Of a stretch of DNA of 64,000 nt, positions 19,546-27,662 are shown piece by piece (position 1 is the first letter of the stretch; every line of letters starts with the position of its first letter). The translations under genes were made by a program, and so were the position numbers. The stretch is from NCBI GenBank assembly GCA_030584005.1, contig CP129486.1:1429556-1493555 (forward strand). Reading direction: 5' to 3'. The DNA comes from Bdellovibrionota bacterium (lineage in GTDB: Bacteria > Bdellovibrionota_C > UBA2361 > JAFLCA01). The notes below the pieces were generated by a model. That model ran no database searches. It was not told the origin of the DNA and saw only the letters and a list, made by a program, of their open reading frames with translations.

Positions 19546-20610
19546 ATGGATATGGAAAGTGCATCAACAGTTGGTGGAAACGGTACTGCAAAGCGCATCA
19601 GCCTTCGGGACATGATCAAGCCGAAGCGTGTTGAGCTTGAGGACGAGAAGTACAGCGGACAGTATGGCAAGTTCGTGGCAGAGCCGCTCGAGCGCGGTTT
19701 TGCGGTAACGCTGGGCAACAGCTTGCGCCGAGTGTTGTTGTCGTCCTTGCGCGGAGCCGCCATTACCTCAATCTCTATCGATGGGGTCATGCATGAGTTC
19801 TCCACTGTCCCCGGCGTGCTCGAAGATGTGACGGAGCTGGTACTGAACCTCAAGGAGGTAGTGCTTCGCATGGATGATAAGGACGAAGCCCACATCCGGA
19901 TCGAAGCAACAGGTCCGTGCAATGTGACCGCAGGGATGTTCAGCGGCGATCCTGCAGTGAGAGTAGTCAACCCCGATCTGCACATCGCAACTCTTTCAGA
20001 GGGTGCCACACTTAAGATGGAAGCCACAGTCCGTTCCGGGCGTGGATACGTAGTAGCGGAGAAGAACAAGGTAGAGGGCGCACCGATGGGGACGATCTTT
20101 ATCGATTCCATCTTCTCTCCCGTGCGCAAAGTGAACCATGTGGTACAGCAGTCCCGCGTTGGACAGCGCACCGATTATGACAAACTCGTGCTCGAGATCT
20201 GGACGGATGGAACGATTGATCCGAAGTCGGCAGTGGCAGAGGCTGCACACATACTTGTCGATCAGTTCGGAATTTTTGTAGGTGACACTGTGGTAATGGA
20301 GCGCGAAGAAGCTCCTGCCGAGCAGCCGTCGCGTAAGTGGAACGAGAATCTGTTCCGCCGCATTGATGAACTTGAGTTGAGCGTGCGCAGTGCAAACTGC
20401 CTGGAGAATGCCGATATCAAGTACATTGGCGAATTGGTACAGCGCTCTGAAGCGGAGATGCTGCGCACCAAGAACTTTGGCCGCAAATCCCTGAATGAAA
20501 TCAAGTCGATTCTTTCCGAGATGGGCCTGTCTCTCGGGCTTAAGCTCGAGGACTTCCCGTCGCGCCAGGAGCTCGACGCAAATTATCGTCAGCGTACTGA
20601 TGAACAGTAG
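19546..20610 (+). CDS. rpoA: RNA polymerase alpha subunit
   Basis: Alpha (354 aa) dimerises to seed RNA polymerase assembly. The N-terminal domain contains [20 protein letters not shown]. The C-terminal domain, which binds UP elements and activators, runs from about residue 265 ([18 protein letters not shown]) to LEDFP. It is slightly longer than the E. coli protein (329 aa) at both ends. ATG 19546 and ATG 19552 are both possible starts. rplQ follows after 82 nt. Confidence 0.98.
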   Translation: MDMESASTVGGNGTAKRISLRDMIKPKRVELEDEKYSGQYGKFVAEPLERGFAVTLGNSLRRVLLSSLRGAAITSISIDGVMHEFSTVPGVLEDVTELVLNLKEVVLRMDDKDEAHIRIEATGPCNVTAGMFSGDPAVRVVNPDLHIATLSEGATLKMEATVRSGRGYVVAEKNKVEGAPMGTIFIDSIFSPVRKVNHVVQQSRVGQRTDYDKLVLEIWTDGTIDPKSAVAEAAHILVDQFGIFVGDTVVMEREEAPAEQPSRKWNENLFRRIDELELSVRSANCLENADIKYIGELVQRSEAEMLRTKNFGRKSLNEIKSILSEMGLSLGLKLEDFPSRQELDANYRQRTDEQ

Positions 20611-20692
20611 GATGGGTGAGCAGGATAATAGGAGCGAGCAGCACGGCCCAAGTAAGTGACCGGCTGGATGTTCGAGTAGGAGAGGGTTTCTT

Positions 20693-21193
20693 ATGCGTCA
20701 CGGAGTAGCATTTCGTAAATTTGCAAGGACTACCTCGCATCGCCGTGCGATGTTCCGCAATCTCGCTACATCACTGTTACTCAGTGAACACTGTGAGACG
20801 ACCATACAGAAGGCCAAGGATCTGCGACGTGTCGTAGAACCCCTCATTACCCTTGCGCGAGAGGATACTCTGGCGGCGCGCCGACGTGCCTACAGCTATC
20901 TCCTTAATAAGCAGGTAGTGCATAAGTTGTTTGCCGATATCGGACCGCGTTTCAAAGCTCGTCCGGGGGGCTATACCCGGATCGTGCGCACTCGGTCGCG
21001 GCCGGGAGATGCAGCCGACATGGCGATTATTCAACTCGTTGATGGGGGCGCAGCATCCACGCCTGCACCAAAAAAGAAGACTTCATCCAAGAAGGCAGCT
21101 CCGGCCAAGGCGGAGGCAAAATCAAAGAAAACTGCAGAGACTGCAACCAAGTCCAAAGCAAAGAAGCCCAAAGCTACCGCCAAGTCGAAGTAG
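20693..21193 (+). CDS. rplQ: 50S ribosomal protein L17 with Lys/Ala tail
   Basis: L17 (166 aa) is a 50S protein near the tunnel exit. The core MRHGVAFRKFARTTSHRRAM to YTRIVRTRSRPGDAADMAIIQL is canonical and ends near residue 118. The remaining ~48 residues are a low-complexity Lys/Ala/Ser/Thr tail without homology that I can name. Such eukaryote-like basic tails recur in this genome (L23 N-terminus, the 39.6-kb protein). Confidence 0.97.
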   Translation: MRHGVAFRKFARTTSHRRAMFRNLATSLLLSEHCETTIQKAKDLRRVVEPLITLAREDTLAARRRAYSYLLNKQVVHKLFADIGPRFKARPGGYTRIVRTRSRPGDAADMAIIQLVDGGAASTPAPKKKTSSKKAAPAKAEAKSKKTAETATKSKAKKPKATAKSK

Positions 21194-21238
21194 ACAGGCA
21201 GCGCTCACGGGCTTATTTCTGAGAACGATGGAGCGAAC

Positions 21239-22012
21239 ATGGCACTCCTTGACGGGAAGAAAATTCTTATACTTGGCGTGGCCAATGAGCAGAGTATCGC
21301 CTGGGGTATCGCCCAGGCTTTGCAGCGGGAAGGGGCGACGCTCGGATTCACCTACATGAATGAGGCGCTGGAGAAGCGCGTGCGACCGTTAGCGGAAAGC
21401 CTAGGATGCGGTGAGCATGTCTTCCGATGTGATGTGCAGTCGGATGCCGAGATCACGGCCATGTTTGAGGAGTTGGGGAATCGCTGGGGTTCTCTGGATG
21501 GGCTTGTGCACGCTGTGGCCTTTGCCGACAAGAAGGATCTTCAAAATCGTTTTTCGTCTACGAGCCGCGCTGGGTTCCAGTTGGCAATGGACGTGTCTGC
21601 CTACTCATTAATCGCTCTGGCCGGCAAGGCTGAGCCGCTGATGAGGGAGAAGGGGGGCGCTATCCTTACTCTTAGTTACTTAGGGGCTGAGAGAGTCGTG
21701 AGCAATTACAATGTGATGGGGGCTGCAAAAGCGGCGCTTGAGTCTAATGTGCGGTACTTGGCGGCGGATCTTGGCCAGTCGAATATCCGAGTCAACGCCA
21801 TCTCCGCCGGGCCGATAAAGACGCTGGCGGCATATGGGATACCGCACTTCAAGGAGCTGCTCTCTCAGTTTGCGGCCCGGGCGCCGCTCCGCCGCAATGT
21901 GACTCAGGAAGATGTTGCTGCCGCAGCGCTCTTTTACCTCAGCAACATGAGCGCAGCGATTACTGGGGAAGTGACTTACGTTGACTGTGGCTTTAATATT
22001 CTTGGGCTTTAG
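21239..22012 (+). CDS. fabI: Enoyl-[acyl-carrier-protein] reductase (NADH)
   Basis: FabI (257 aa) performs the last reduction of each fatty-acid elongation cycle. The short-chain dehydrogenase fold has the FabI-type nucleotide loop [16 protein letters not shown]. The catalytic set Y147, Y157 and K164 has the Y-x6-K spacing of FabI rather than the Y-x3-K of FabG. It is also the triclosan target class. It follows rplQ by 45 nt and may be cotranscribed. Confidence 0.96.
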   Translation: MALLDGKKILILGVANEQSIAWGIAQALQREGATLGFTYMNEALEKRVRPLAESLGCGEHVFRCDVQSDAEITAMFEELGNRWGSLDGLVHAVAFADKKDLQNRFSSTSRAGFQLAMDVSAYSLIALAGKAEPLMREKGGAILTLSYLGAERVVSNYNVMGAAKAALESNVRYLAADLGQSNIRVNAISAGPIKTLAAYGIPHFKELLSQFAARAPLRRNVTQEDVAAAALFYLSNMSAAITGEVTYVDCGFNILGL

Positions 22013-22078
22013 TGATTGCTTTCCCAAGGGGCTGCGGATCTAGCGTGCGGCTTGTCGCCTAAGCCATGAGGCTGCCTT

Positions 22079-22408
22079 ATGACGATACCCGAGGCGGAAC
22101 TGCAGAGACTCCTACGCATGGGGCGCGCGATATTGGGAGTGCCGGGCTCATCCGAGGAGATGCTTGCCAGCCTCACCGCATTCATCGAGGGCATAGAACG
22201 GCTTCCTCTCTCCCAGATTTCATCGGAGAATGAGGACAGCCTGCGTGAGCTGGCCTCGCTGCACGCACAGGTATTGGCATACGCCGGAACGATCAAGGCC
22301 GATTGGGCCAAGGGGCTTGGGGAGCTGAGGCGGCGTGGTCGGGGAATATTGGCCTATGCCGATCAGCTTCCTAAACAGCTTAGTTCAAGGCCGAGTAAAA
22401 AGGGGTAG
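22079..22408 (+). CDS. Hypothetical helical protein (109 aa)
   Basis: ATG 22079 is preceded by GAGG with 8-nt spacing. The product is helical, with Leu/Ala/Glu-rich segments and a basic C-terminus (RRRGRGILAYADQLPK). There is no signal peptide or membrane helix. It ends 5 nt before the lptE start, so the two are probably coupled. A small chaperone-like role is conceivable, but I recognise no family. Confidence 0.7.
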   Translation: MTIPEAELQRLLRMGRAILGVPGSSEEMLASLTAFIEGIERLPLSQISSENEDSLRELASLHAQVLAYAGTIKADWAKGLGELRRRGRGILAYADQLPKQLSSRPSKKG

Positions 22409-22413
22409 TCGCT

Positions 22414-23037
22414 ATGACTCTGTTGCTCACATCATGGATGAATGTGTATCGAAGCGCGTTGTTTTCCAGCGTGTTGATGCTCGTGGCGCTGTCGGGATGC
22501 GGCTATAGCCTGCAGGGGGGCGGCAGCGCACTTCCTCCTGATATCCAGAAGATCCATATTCCGATTGTCGAGAATAATTCCTCCGAAAGCCGCCTCACTT
22601 TCAGCTTTACAGAGGCGCTGCGCGATCGGTTCGAACGCTTTGGCGTATTTACGATTGTCGATACTCCCTCTGAGGCCGACGCGGTGTTGCAGGCAAAGAT
22701 TAATCGCGTGAAGCGTAACACCGGGACGGTAACAAGCCGTACGGAATCAGCGCTGCAGGTAGACACCTCGCTCTACGTGGGTGCAGAGCTGAAGCGGACC
22801 ACGGGGCAAACCTTGTGGAAGGATGGCAATCTGGTAGTGACCCAGAGCTTCGCTTCGACTGGCGATGTGGTGGTGACCTCATCCCCCGAGTTCTATGGAG
22901 GGGTGATTGGAGCGAGCGACCTGGGACAGCTCGATGATAGAGAAGTAGCGCGCGGTCAGGAGCGGGAAGTGCTGGTGAGGCTTGCCGAGAACGCCGCCGC
23001 CAAGATTTATAACCTTTCCGTAGCACCGGATTTCTAA
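22414..23037 (+). CDS. lptE: LPS-assembly lipoprotein LptE-like
   Basis: A 207-aa lipoprotein with an N-terminal hydrophobic helix and lipobox ALSGC (C29), followed by GYSLQGGGSALPPDIQKIHI, the opening typical of LptE/RlpB proteins. LptE plugs the LptD barrel that inserts lipopolysaccharide in the outer membrane. Related genomes often have lptE followed by holA and then rpsT. Here holA is missing from that slot, while rpsT lies nearby on the other strand. Confidence 0.85.
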   Translation: MTLLLTSWMNVYRSALFSSVLMLVALSGCGYSLQGGGSALPPDIQKIHIPIVENNSSESRLTFSFTEALRDRFERFGVFTIVDTPSEADAVLQAKINRVKRNTGTVTSRTESALQVDTSLYVGAELKRTTGQTLWKDGNLVVTQSFASTGDVVVTSSPEFYGGVIGASDLGQLDDREVARGQEREVLVRLAENAAAKIYNLSVAPDF

Positions 23038-23039
23038 CG

Positions 23040-23147
23040 GTGCGTGTTTTGATGCAGCCTGTTTCTTTCCTGAATGCGAGAATGGAAGCTGGACGGACTA
23101 CTGCGGAGGACCCGCACGCCTTGCTGGAATCAATCGAGAGGCAGTGA
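23040..23147 (+). CDS. Possible tiny ORF overlapping the next gene
   Basis: A 35-codon frame from GTG 23040 to TGA 23147. It contains NARMEAGRTTAEDPHALLES and overlaps the start of the following gene as GTGA at 23144-23147. The overlap suggests coupling, but the frame is very short and I recognise nothing. Confidence 0.25.
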   Translation: MRVLMQPVSFLNARMEAGRTTAEDPHALLESIERQ

Positions 23148-23401
23148 TCGCCATGTTGGAGATTCCGCTTTCACCAGAGGATCGCCAAGTCGTCGAAACG
23201 ATGCTGGGGAGCTTCCGCGAGGTTGCGGCGGAACTGAAGGAATGGACAGATGTATCAGCCTTCCTCCAAGCTGTGGCGAGTGAGCTGCAGTCTCCTCAAG
23301 CCTTGAAGTACGCTGAAAGGCGAGCATGGGAGATAGTTGCTCCGTATGGGCTTGATCCGGTGTTGAGGCCAAGACACATCCCCGAGAGTCAGGAGGACTA
23401 A
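23144..23401 (+). CDS. Hypothetical protein (85 aa)
   Basis: GTG 23144, or ATG 23153 three codons later, opens an 85-residue acidic helical protein (MLGSFREVAAELKEWTDVSA and QALKYAERRAWEIVAPYGLD). No membrane or signal segment. It is the last + strand gene before the convergent rpsT and is followed by two inverted repeats. Family unknown. Confidence 0.6.
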   Translation: MIAMLEIPLSPEDRQVVETMLGSFREVAAELKEWTDVSAFLQAVASELQSPQALKYAERRAWEIVAPYGLDPVLRPRHIPESQED

Positions 23402-23402
23402 G

Positions 23403-23427
23403 GAATCGGAATGCGACACCCCGATTC
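23403..23427 (+). terminator. Terminator-like hairpin after the lptE cluster
   Basis: GAATCGG (23403-23409) pairs with CCGATTC (23421-23427) around an 11-nt loop and is followed by TTTG. It starts right after the stop of the 85-aa gene. Confidence 0.45.
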
Positions 23428-23436
23428 TTTGCAAAT

Positions 23437-23475
23437 CAGAATGGCTGATTCTGCCGTGTTACATCAGCCATTCTG
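23437..23475. terminator. Perfect 12-bp inverted repeat between convergent genes
   Basis: CAGAATGGCTGA (23437-23448) and TCAGCCATTCTG (23464-23475) form a perfect stem with a 15-nt loop. It lies between a + gene and rpsT (-), a likely bidirectional transcript end. Confidence 0.55.
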
Positions 23476-23482
23476 TGGGCCT

Positions 23483-23510
23483 AGACCCTATAGTTCAGAC
23501 CCTATAGTTC
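23483..23510. repeat. 14-bp tandem duplication
   Basis: AGACCCTATAGTTC occurs twice head to tail (23483-23496 and 23497-23510), just beyond the rpsT stop. Only two units are seen. Confidence 0.7.
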
Positions 23511-23518
23511 ATGGTGAA

Positions 23519-23776
23519 CTACTTATTAACGCGACTGGCCAGACGGCTGATGGTGCGTTGTGCCGCCTTTTTATGAATGACACCCTTTGACGCGGCTTTG
23601 GCCAATAGCTGCTCGGCACGGCGCGCATGGGTCTTTGCTTCAGCCGTATTGTTTGCTGCAAGCGCAGCAAGAGCTGCCTTGAGGCTGGTACGGATGGCGG
23701 CCTTTGCCGATCGATTCTGCTCTCTGCGGCGCAGGCTCTGGCGGTAGCGTTTCTCAGCGGATTGGTGGGTAGCCAT
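23519..23776 (-). CDS. rpsT: 30S ribosomal protein S20
   Basis: S20 (85 aa) is a helical 16S-binding protein. I start it at ATG 23776 (MATHQSAEKRYRQSLRRREQ); the in-frame TTG ten codons upstream is unlikely. The Lys/Arg/Ala-rich helices and the GVIHKKAAQRTISRLASRVN end are diagnostic. It stands alone on the minus strand, convergent with the lptE cluster. Confidence 0.96.
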   Translation of the reverse strand: MATHQSAEKRYRQSLRRREQNRSAKAAIRTSLKAALAALAANNTAEAKTHARRAEQLLAKAASKGVIHKKAAQRTISRLASRVNK

Positions 23777-23843
23777 GGTGTCTAACTGCTCACGTTTTAA
23801 ATTCAAAGCTCAGGGAGCGCCGGAGTGTAGCAGCGATTGCCCT

Positions 23844-24413
23844 TCACAGCAAGCTCATCGGGCCCCCAAGAGCTGTTGCAACACGCTCTATTTCCTCGGT
23901 TTTTCGATGGTCCGTGGGAAAAAATCCTCGCTCCAAGCGCGTGTGGCACCGCTTTGTCCCTGATAATGCCCGCGGCCCCTTTTCACCGTAGGCCACCTCT
24001 GGTGGGGATTCCATGCCAATGAAGACAAGCTGTGCGATGCGCATCCCTGCAGTCAGGACGCGCGGGTAGGGGCCCAAATTCTGCAGCTCAAGGGTGACCT
24101 GACCCTGGAAGTTAGGGTCTATCCATCCGCTTAAGCTATGGTTAAGCCAGAGTCGGCCAAGGGAGCTTTTCAGCTTCAGGTCACACACGACATCCCTCGG
24201 CATCTTGAGGTACTCCCGTGTCGTGGCTAGCACCACTTCTCCTGGGAAGAGGGTAATCGAGTCTACCTCCACCTCCTCAGGGTCGCGGGTCGGGCAGATC
24301 CAATGGCTGCCCAGGGTGACGTCATAGCTGGCCGGATTAATCTGATCTTCTACGAAGGGCAGAATTCCACCCTCTAAGCCAAAAGCGCGTATCCAGTGAT
24401 CGGGTTTGACCAT
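23844..24413 (-). CDS. dcd: dCTP deaminase, apparently frameshifted near its C-terminus
   Basis: dCTP deaminase makes dUTP (or dUMP in bifunctional forms) for dTTP synthesis. GGAGG 5 nt before ATG 24413 fixes the start (MVKPDHWIRAFG). The active-site region is present: KSSLGR, then WIDPNFQGQVTLELQN with the catalytic Glu. After VAYGEKG (~23975) this frame goes on with sequence foreign to the family. The frame shifted by one base reads GHYQGQSGATRAW, the expected C-terminal signature, and stops at 23888. A single extra base in the GGGGCCGCGGG context explains this: a sequence error or a recent mutation. Restored gene: about 23888-24413. Confidence 0.85.
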   Translation of the reverse strand: MVKPDHWIRAFGLEGGILPFVEDQINPASYDVTLGSHWICPTRDPEEVEVDSITLFPGEVVLATTREYLKMPRDVVCDLKLKSSLGRLWLNHSLSGWIDPNFQGQVTLELQNLGPYPRVLTAGMRIAQLVFIGMESPPEVAYGEKGPRALSGTKRCHTRLERGFFPTDHRKTEEIERVATALGGPMSLL

Positions 24414-24541
24414 GGTTGCCTCCAACTGTCATGTTACTGCTTCCCTATGGCCACAGGCAGAAACGGCTGCCGTGCGCAAAAGGCGGACTGTAGGACTTTT
24501 AGCTGGGCTGGCATGGAACTGCAATATCTGCGAGAAAGTGC

Positions 24542-24577
24542 CTAGGGATACGGTGAATAAGTGCAGCGTATCCCTAG
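24542..24577. repeat. Dispersed palindrome type 2, copy A
   Basis: CTAGGGATAC (24542-24551) and GTATCCCTAG (24568-24577) are perfect inverted arms around GGTGAATAAGTGCAGC. About 30 of 36 positions match the copy at 40103-40138. Confidence 0.8.
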
Positions 24578-24609
24578 CGCGCGACCGGGTGGCGTCCGCG
24601 CGGGCGTAG

Positions 24610-24637
24610 TTTGGAGCGGCTGAACAAGGGGCATGGA
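24610..24637. repeat. Dispersed motif containing GCGGCTGAACAA, copy 1
   Basis: TTTGGAGCGGCTGAACAAGG followed by GGCATGGA recurs with about 22 of 28 matches at 62444-62471, in both cases near a type 2 palindrome. Confidence 0.6.
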
Positions 24638-24658
24638 CGGCACTTGTTTAGTGTCTGC

Positions 24659-24692
24659 CTAGAAGTGATCTCGAAAATGCCAAGGATGGCAT
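24659..24692. repeat. Dispersed palindrome type 1, copy A
   Basis: Starts CCTAGAAGTGATCTCGAA and contains ATGCC-AAGGAT-GGCAT (24677-24692). The same core recurs at 29677-29694 and, inverted, at 34141-34172. Full symmetric forms occur at 31227-31281 and 34247-34290. Confidence 0.65.
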
Positions 24693-24772
24693 ATGGGAGG
24701 CCACTTAGATCACCTCTGCGCCGGGTTCGGCTTCATGCGATAGTGCCTTGCGTCAAGGTGACTGGGACAGGA

Positions 24773-26257
24773 ATGGACAACCAGCTCTTCGATAGAGTCC
24801 TGATCATTGAGGACAATGATTCTCATGCCATGCTCGTGACGCGGGCAGTTCGCTCCTTTGTCAATTCGGTGCGCCATGCGGCAAGCCTTCAGGCGGCGCG
24901 CGAAGCGCTGCGGGAGTTCACCCCTGATCTGGTGCTCACCGACCTGTATCTCGGCGATGCCAATCGCGCCGATCTGGTGCGCGCGATCTGCGAGGCGCTG
25001 CCTTCGGTGCCCGTCATAGTGCTGACTTCCTCTTCCTCCCTGGAAGATGCAGTAGCAGCGATGAAGGTTGGCGCGCGAGATTTCATCGTCAAGACTTTCG
25101 ATGATCAGTTCAAGGAGGCGCTGAGCTTCGCCCTCAAGCGCGTAGCGGATCTTTATACCTTGGAGCGAGAGCGCCTGCGCTTGCAGGCAGAGCTCGCTCT
25201 GCTGCAACGAGCTATCGAGAGCAGTGATGATGCGTTGGGGGTAATCGACGGAGACGATGGCTCCATTCGTTACGCCAACCAAAGCTTCACTCGGGTCGTC
25301 GGCAGCGGTGACAGCTTCTTCAACCTTCTGGCCGCTCGATTCGCAAAGGGCGAACAGCTGGCTGTCATCGCGCGCGAAAAAATGCAACAGCTTTCCCCCG
25401 GAAGTGTGTGGCAATCTCAGTTAAGCAGCACCGAGGAACCCGTTGCACATTACGACGTCACCTTCTCGGTCTTAGTCGCGGGCAATCGGCGCGGCATCGT
25501 CGTATGGCTGCGCAACGTAACCGAGCAAAGGCGGCGCGAGCGTTTCCAACGAGAGATACTCTCCACCACCACCCATGATCTGAAAGGCCCGCTGGGCGCT
25601 ATCCTGCTCTCCACAGAGCTGTTGTCGGAGGCACTTCCGGCGGATTCCAAGGAGCGGCAGCTTGCTGTTCGCATCGGCTCCTCGGCCCAAAACGCCCTGG
25701 ATCTGATTGAAGAGTTTTTGAGTGCGCGCCGGATCCAGGAAGGTACTTTTGTCCTTAAGCCGAGCGCGCAGGATCTGACCACGCTGATTGACGAGGTGAT
25801 TGAAGCGCATAGGAATATGGCGGATGCCCGTGACATCACTCTTCAAATGGGGTCACTTACTGTCACCGAGCCCCTGATGGTGGATCGCAGCGGGTTTTTG
25901 CGGGTGCTGGGCAACCTGGTCAACAATGCGCTCAAGTACACCCCCAAAGGAGGCAGGGTCGAGGTGCATGCTTTCGAACGTCCCGGGATGGTGCATGTTC
26001 AGGTTCGCGATACTGGCTCCGGAATCGAGCCATCCGAGGTGGTCCGCATCTTTGAGCGGTTCTCCCGTCTTGATAAGCATCGAGATGTGGCTGGCAGTGG
26101 TCTAGGGCTGTTTGTGGTAAAGAGTGTGGTGGCAGCTCATGGCGGTACTGTCGAGGTGACCAGCAAGGTAGGAGAGGGCAGTATCTTTGACGTCGGATTC
26201 CCTACCAAACCCCCGGTGAACGAACGTGGGGAGTTGATCGTATTGGACTTCAAATAG
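24773..26257 (+). CDS. Receiver-PAS-histidine kinase
   Basis: A 494-aa cytoplasmic signalling protein from ATG 24773. Residues 5-125 form a receiver with phosphoacceptor D57, T85 and K107. A coiled segment and PAS-like domain (about 140-250) follow. The kinase core has H-box STTTHDLKGPLGAI (H268), N-box NLVNNALKYT, G1 DTGSGIEP, F-box IFERFSR and G2 GSGLGLF. An N-terminal receiver ahead of a kinase implies input from another kinase. No partner regulator is adjacent. The longer frame from 24611 crosses repeats and is not favoured. Confidence 0.9.
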   Translation: MDNQLFDRVLIIEDNDSHAMLVTRAVRSFVNSVRHAASLQAAREALREFTPDLVLTDLYLGDANRADLVRAICEALPSVPVIVLTSSSSLEDAVAAMKVGARDFIVKTFDDQFKEALSFALKRVADLYTLERERLRLQAELALLQRAIESSDDALGVIDGDDGSIRYANQSFTRVVGSGDSFFNLLAARFAKGEQLAVIAREKMQQLSPGSVWQSQLSSTEEPVAHYDVTFSVLVAGNRRGIVVWLRNVTEQRRRERFQREILSTTTHDLKGPLGAILLSTELLSEALPADSKERQLAVRIGSSAQNALDLIEEFLSARRIQEGTFVLKPSAQDLTTLIDEVIEAHRNMADARDITLQMGSLTVTEPLMVDRSGFLRVLGNLVNNALKYTPKGGRVEVHAFERPGMVHVQVRDTGSGIEPSEVVRIFERFSRLDKHRDVAGSGLGLFVVKSVVAAHGGTVEVTSKVGEGSIFDVGFPTKPPVNERGELIVLDFK

Positions 26258-26425
26258 CTTGATCTCGGCGAGCGCCGCCACCTATGCGGCGCCTGCCATG
26301 CGTTCAGTTGCATGACATATCGCGGCTGGGAGGGGGATATACGGCGTCCACCCGCACAGGCTTGTTGCGGGCACCCAGTGCTGCTAGAGTCCGGGGCGAA
26401 CCTTTCGATGTGAGTTCGGGGTCTT

Positions 26426-26788
26426 ATGTCAAAGATTACGAGATTTTTAACGCTGCTTGGTGTTTCCGCACTATTGGTCGGTGCTGTCGGCGGTTGTGGG
26501 CCGCGAGGAGAGACTAAGTCTCTTGATGAAGTTTTAAGCCTTGCACGGGACCGTTATCAGACGGCGCTCGAGGGGGTTAACGAGACGGAGCTGAGATCGA
26601 GCCTCGATGAGCTGAGCAGCAGGCTGGACATGATGAGCAGTACCTCCGGTTCATTGGTAAGCGATGCAAAGTCAGTCTCTAAGCTGCTCGCTGACCTAAC
26701 AAGCCGCGCGGGTTTCACGGCGCGACCGGCCTTGGCCGAGTTATCGGGCAGTACCGGAAGTAGGAGCCCGCGTCGTTCCAGCGGATGA
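26426..26788 (+). CDS. Small lipoprotein, possibly frameshifted
   Basis: A 120-aa frame with a signal peptide and lipobox GAVGGC (C24), then a helical domain (LDEVLSLARDRYQTALEGVN and SSLDELSSRLDMMSSTSGS). The last ~12 residues are low-complexity. The +1 frame from about 26751 continues as plausible protein (VGARVVPADEQGRVKLLVTR) to TGA 26876. One extra base near 26750 would join the two. Family not recognised; likely an outer-membrane or periplasmic lipoprotein. Confidence 0.7.
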   Translation: MSKITRFLTLLGVSALLVGAVGGCGPRGETKSLDEVLSLARDRYQTALEGVNETELRSSLDELSSRLDMMSSTSGSLVSDAKSVSKLLADLTSRAGFTARPALAELSGSTGSRSPRRSSG

Positions 26789-26876
26789 GCAAGGCAGAGT
26801 TAAGCTCCTTGTGACCCGGACCTATAATCTCTTGGCGAGTGAGCTCGAATCCACGCAGTTCAAAGTGGTGTCATGA
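26751..26876 (+). pseudogene. Out-of-frame continuation of the lipoprotein gene
   Basis: The frame reads VPEVGARVVPADEQG and then RVKLLVTRTYNLLASELEST to a TGA overlapping the stop of the convergent gene by three bases. Its composition is more protein-like than the tail of the upstream frame. A sequencing indel or recent mutation is the simplest explanation. Confidence 0.45.
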
Positions 26877-27503
26877 GGTGAGCTTTGTTTCGAGCCGTTC
26901 GATGGTGAGCTGTCCAACGAGCTCAACGAGTTCCGATCTCGACATACATGGATCTTGAGTCAGTATGATCGCAGCGTCGGCTTTGACCCGCAGCACCAAT
27001 CGGCACACCCCTTGAGTATCCTCGGTCAGCATGCCGCTATATGGGCCTAAGGGGAGAGCCAACTCCTTCACCTCCTCTCCGTCTTGAGGTTTGACCCGTT
27101 TTGCAAATTCACGCACGAGACCGAACGCAATGCTGGGAGCGAAGTAAGGGCGGGGGAGCAGCACCTCAAGCCGCACTTTCTGCTGACTGCCGCGGGAGAA
27201 ATCCTGACGGGCTAGGGCGAATTCGTCGAATAGTTCGGAGTAACGGGAGCCCGACTTGAGACCTCCCCAAGGGTAGCTTACGAGCCACTCTAACAACTTT
27301 AACGCTCCCTCTGTGTTCTGGAGAGCTGCTCCGAGGTTGGTTGACGGATCAACCCGCCGCGCTTCGAGTCGTACGTCGCGATAACGGCTTTCGCGCACCT
27401 CTTTCTTATACAGTTCCTCAAGAGGGTCGGCGCACGCGTTCTGATTGCTATTGAGCAATGCCGCTAGGGCCAGGCCGAGGAAGGGTAGGGGGCGGAAACA
27501 AGT
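26871..27503 (-). CDS. Hypothetical exported protein
   Basis: From ATG 27503 the product is 210 aa with a signal peptide (LPFLGLALAALLNSNQNACA) and predicted cleavage before DP. A GTG 14 codons upstream is the longest start, but neither start has a clear ribosome-binding site. The mature part is mixed alpha/beta, with LRVKADAAIILTQDPCMSR near the end and two cysteines that could pair. Family unknown; probably periplasmic. Its stop meets the convergent lipoprotein frame. Confidence 0.65.
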   Translation of the reverse strand, partial: TCFRPLPFLGLALAALLNSNQNACADPLEELYKKEVRESRYRDVRLEARRVDPSTNLGAALQNTEGALKLLEWLVSYPWGGLKSGSRYSELFDEFALARQDFSRGSQQKVRLEVLLPRPYFAPSIAFGLVREFAKRVKPQDGEEVKELALPLGPYSGMLTEDTQGVCRLVLRVKADAAIILTQDPCMSRSELVELVGQLTIERLETKLTS

Positions 27504-27662
27504 CATAGGGCAAACTGCGGTGGCTTGGAGCTTTATTTTCCACACAGTATGGCATGGTTTTGGCTGCTACACACGAGTCGAGAGATTAGCGATGCGTGTG
27601 GCAGGGTAAGAGCGATAGGTCAATGAGGCGCGCATCGCGGACCATGGATTCCTTCTTGTCTT

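Larger units (their letters stand above)
24414..24772. other. Gene-free interval rich in palindromic repeats
   Basis: About 360 bases between divergent dcd and the hybrid kinase. An in-frame extension of the kinase from 24611 exists but has no ribosome-binding site and no domain character. The stretch holds three repeat modules (24542-24577, 24610-24637, 24659-24692), listed separately. Confidence 0.6.

Noticed and set aside
24611..24772. 54-codon N-terminal extension of the receiver-kinase
   Set aside because: It passes through repeat module 1, lacks a ribosome-binding site, and the receiver domain begins right after ATG 24773.
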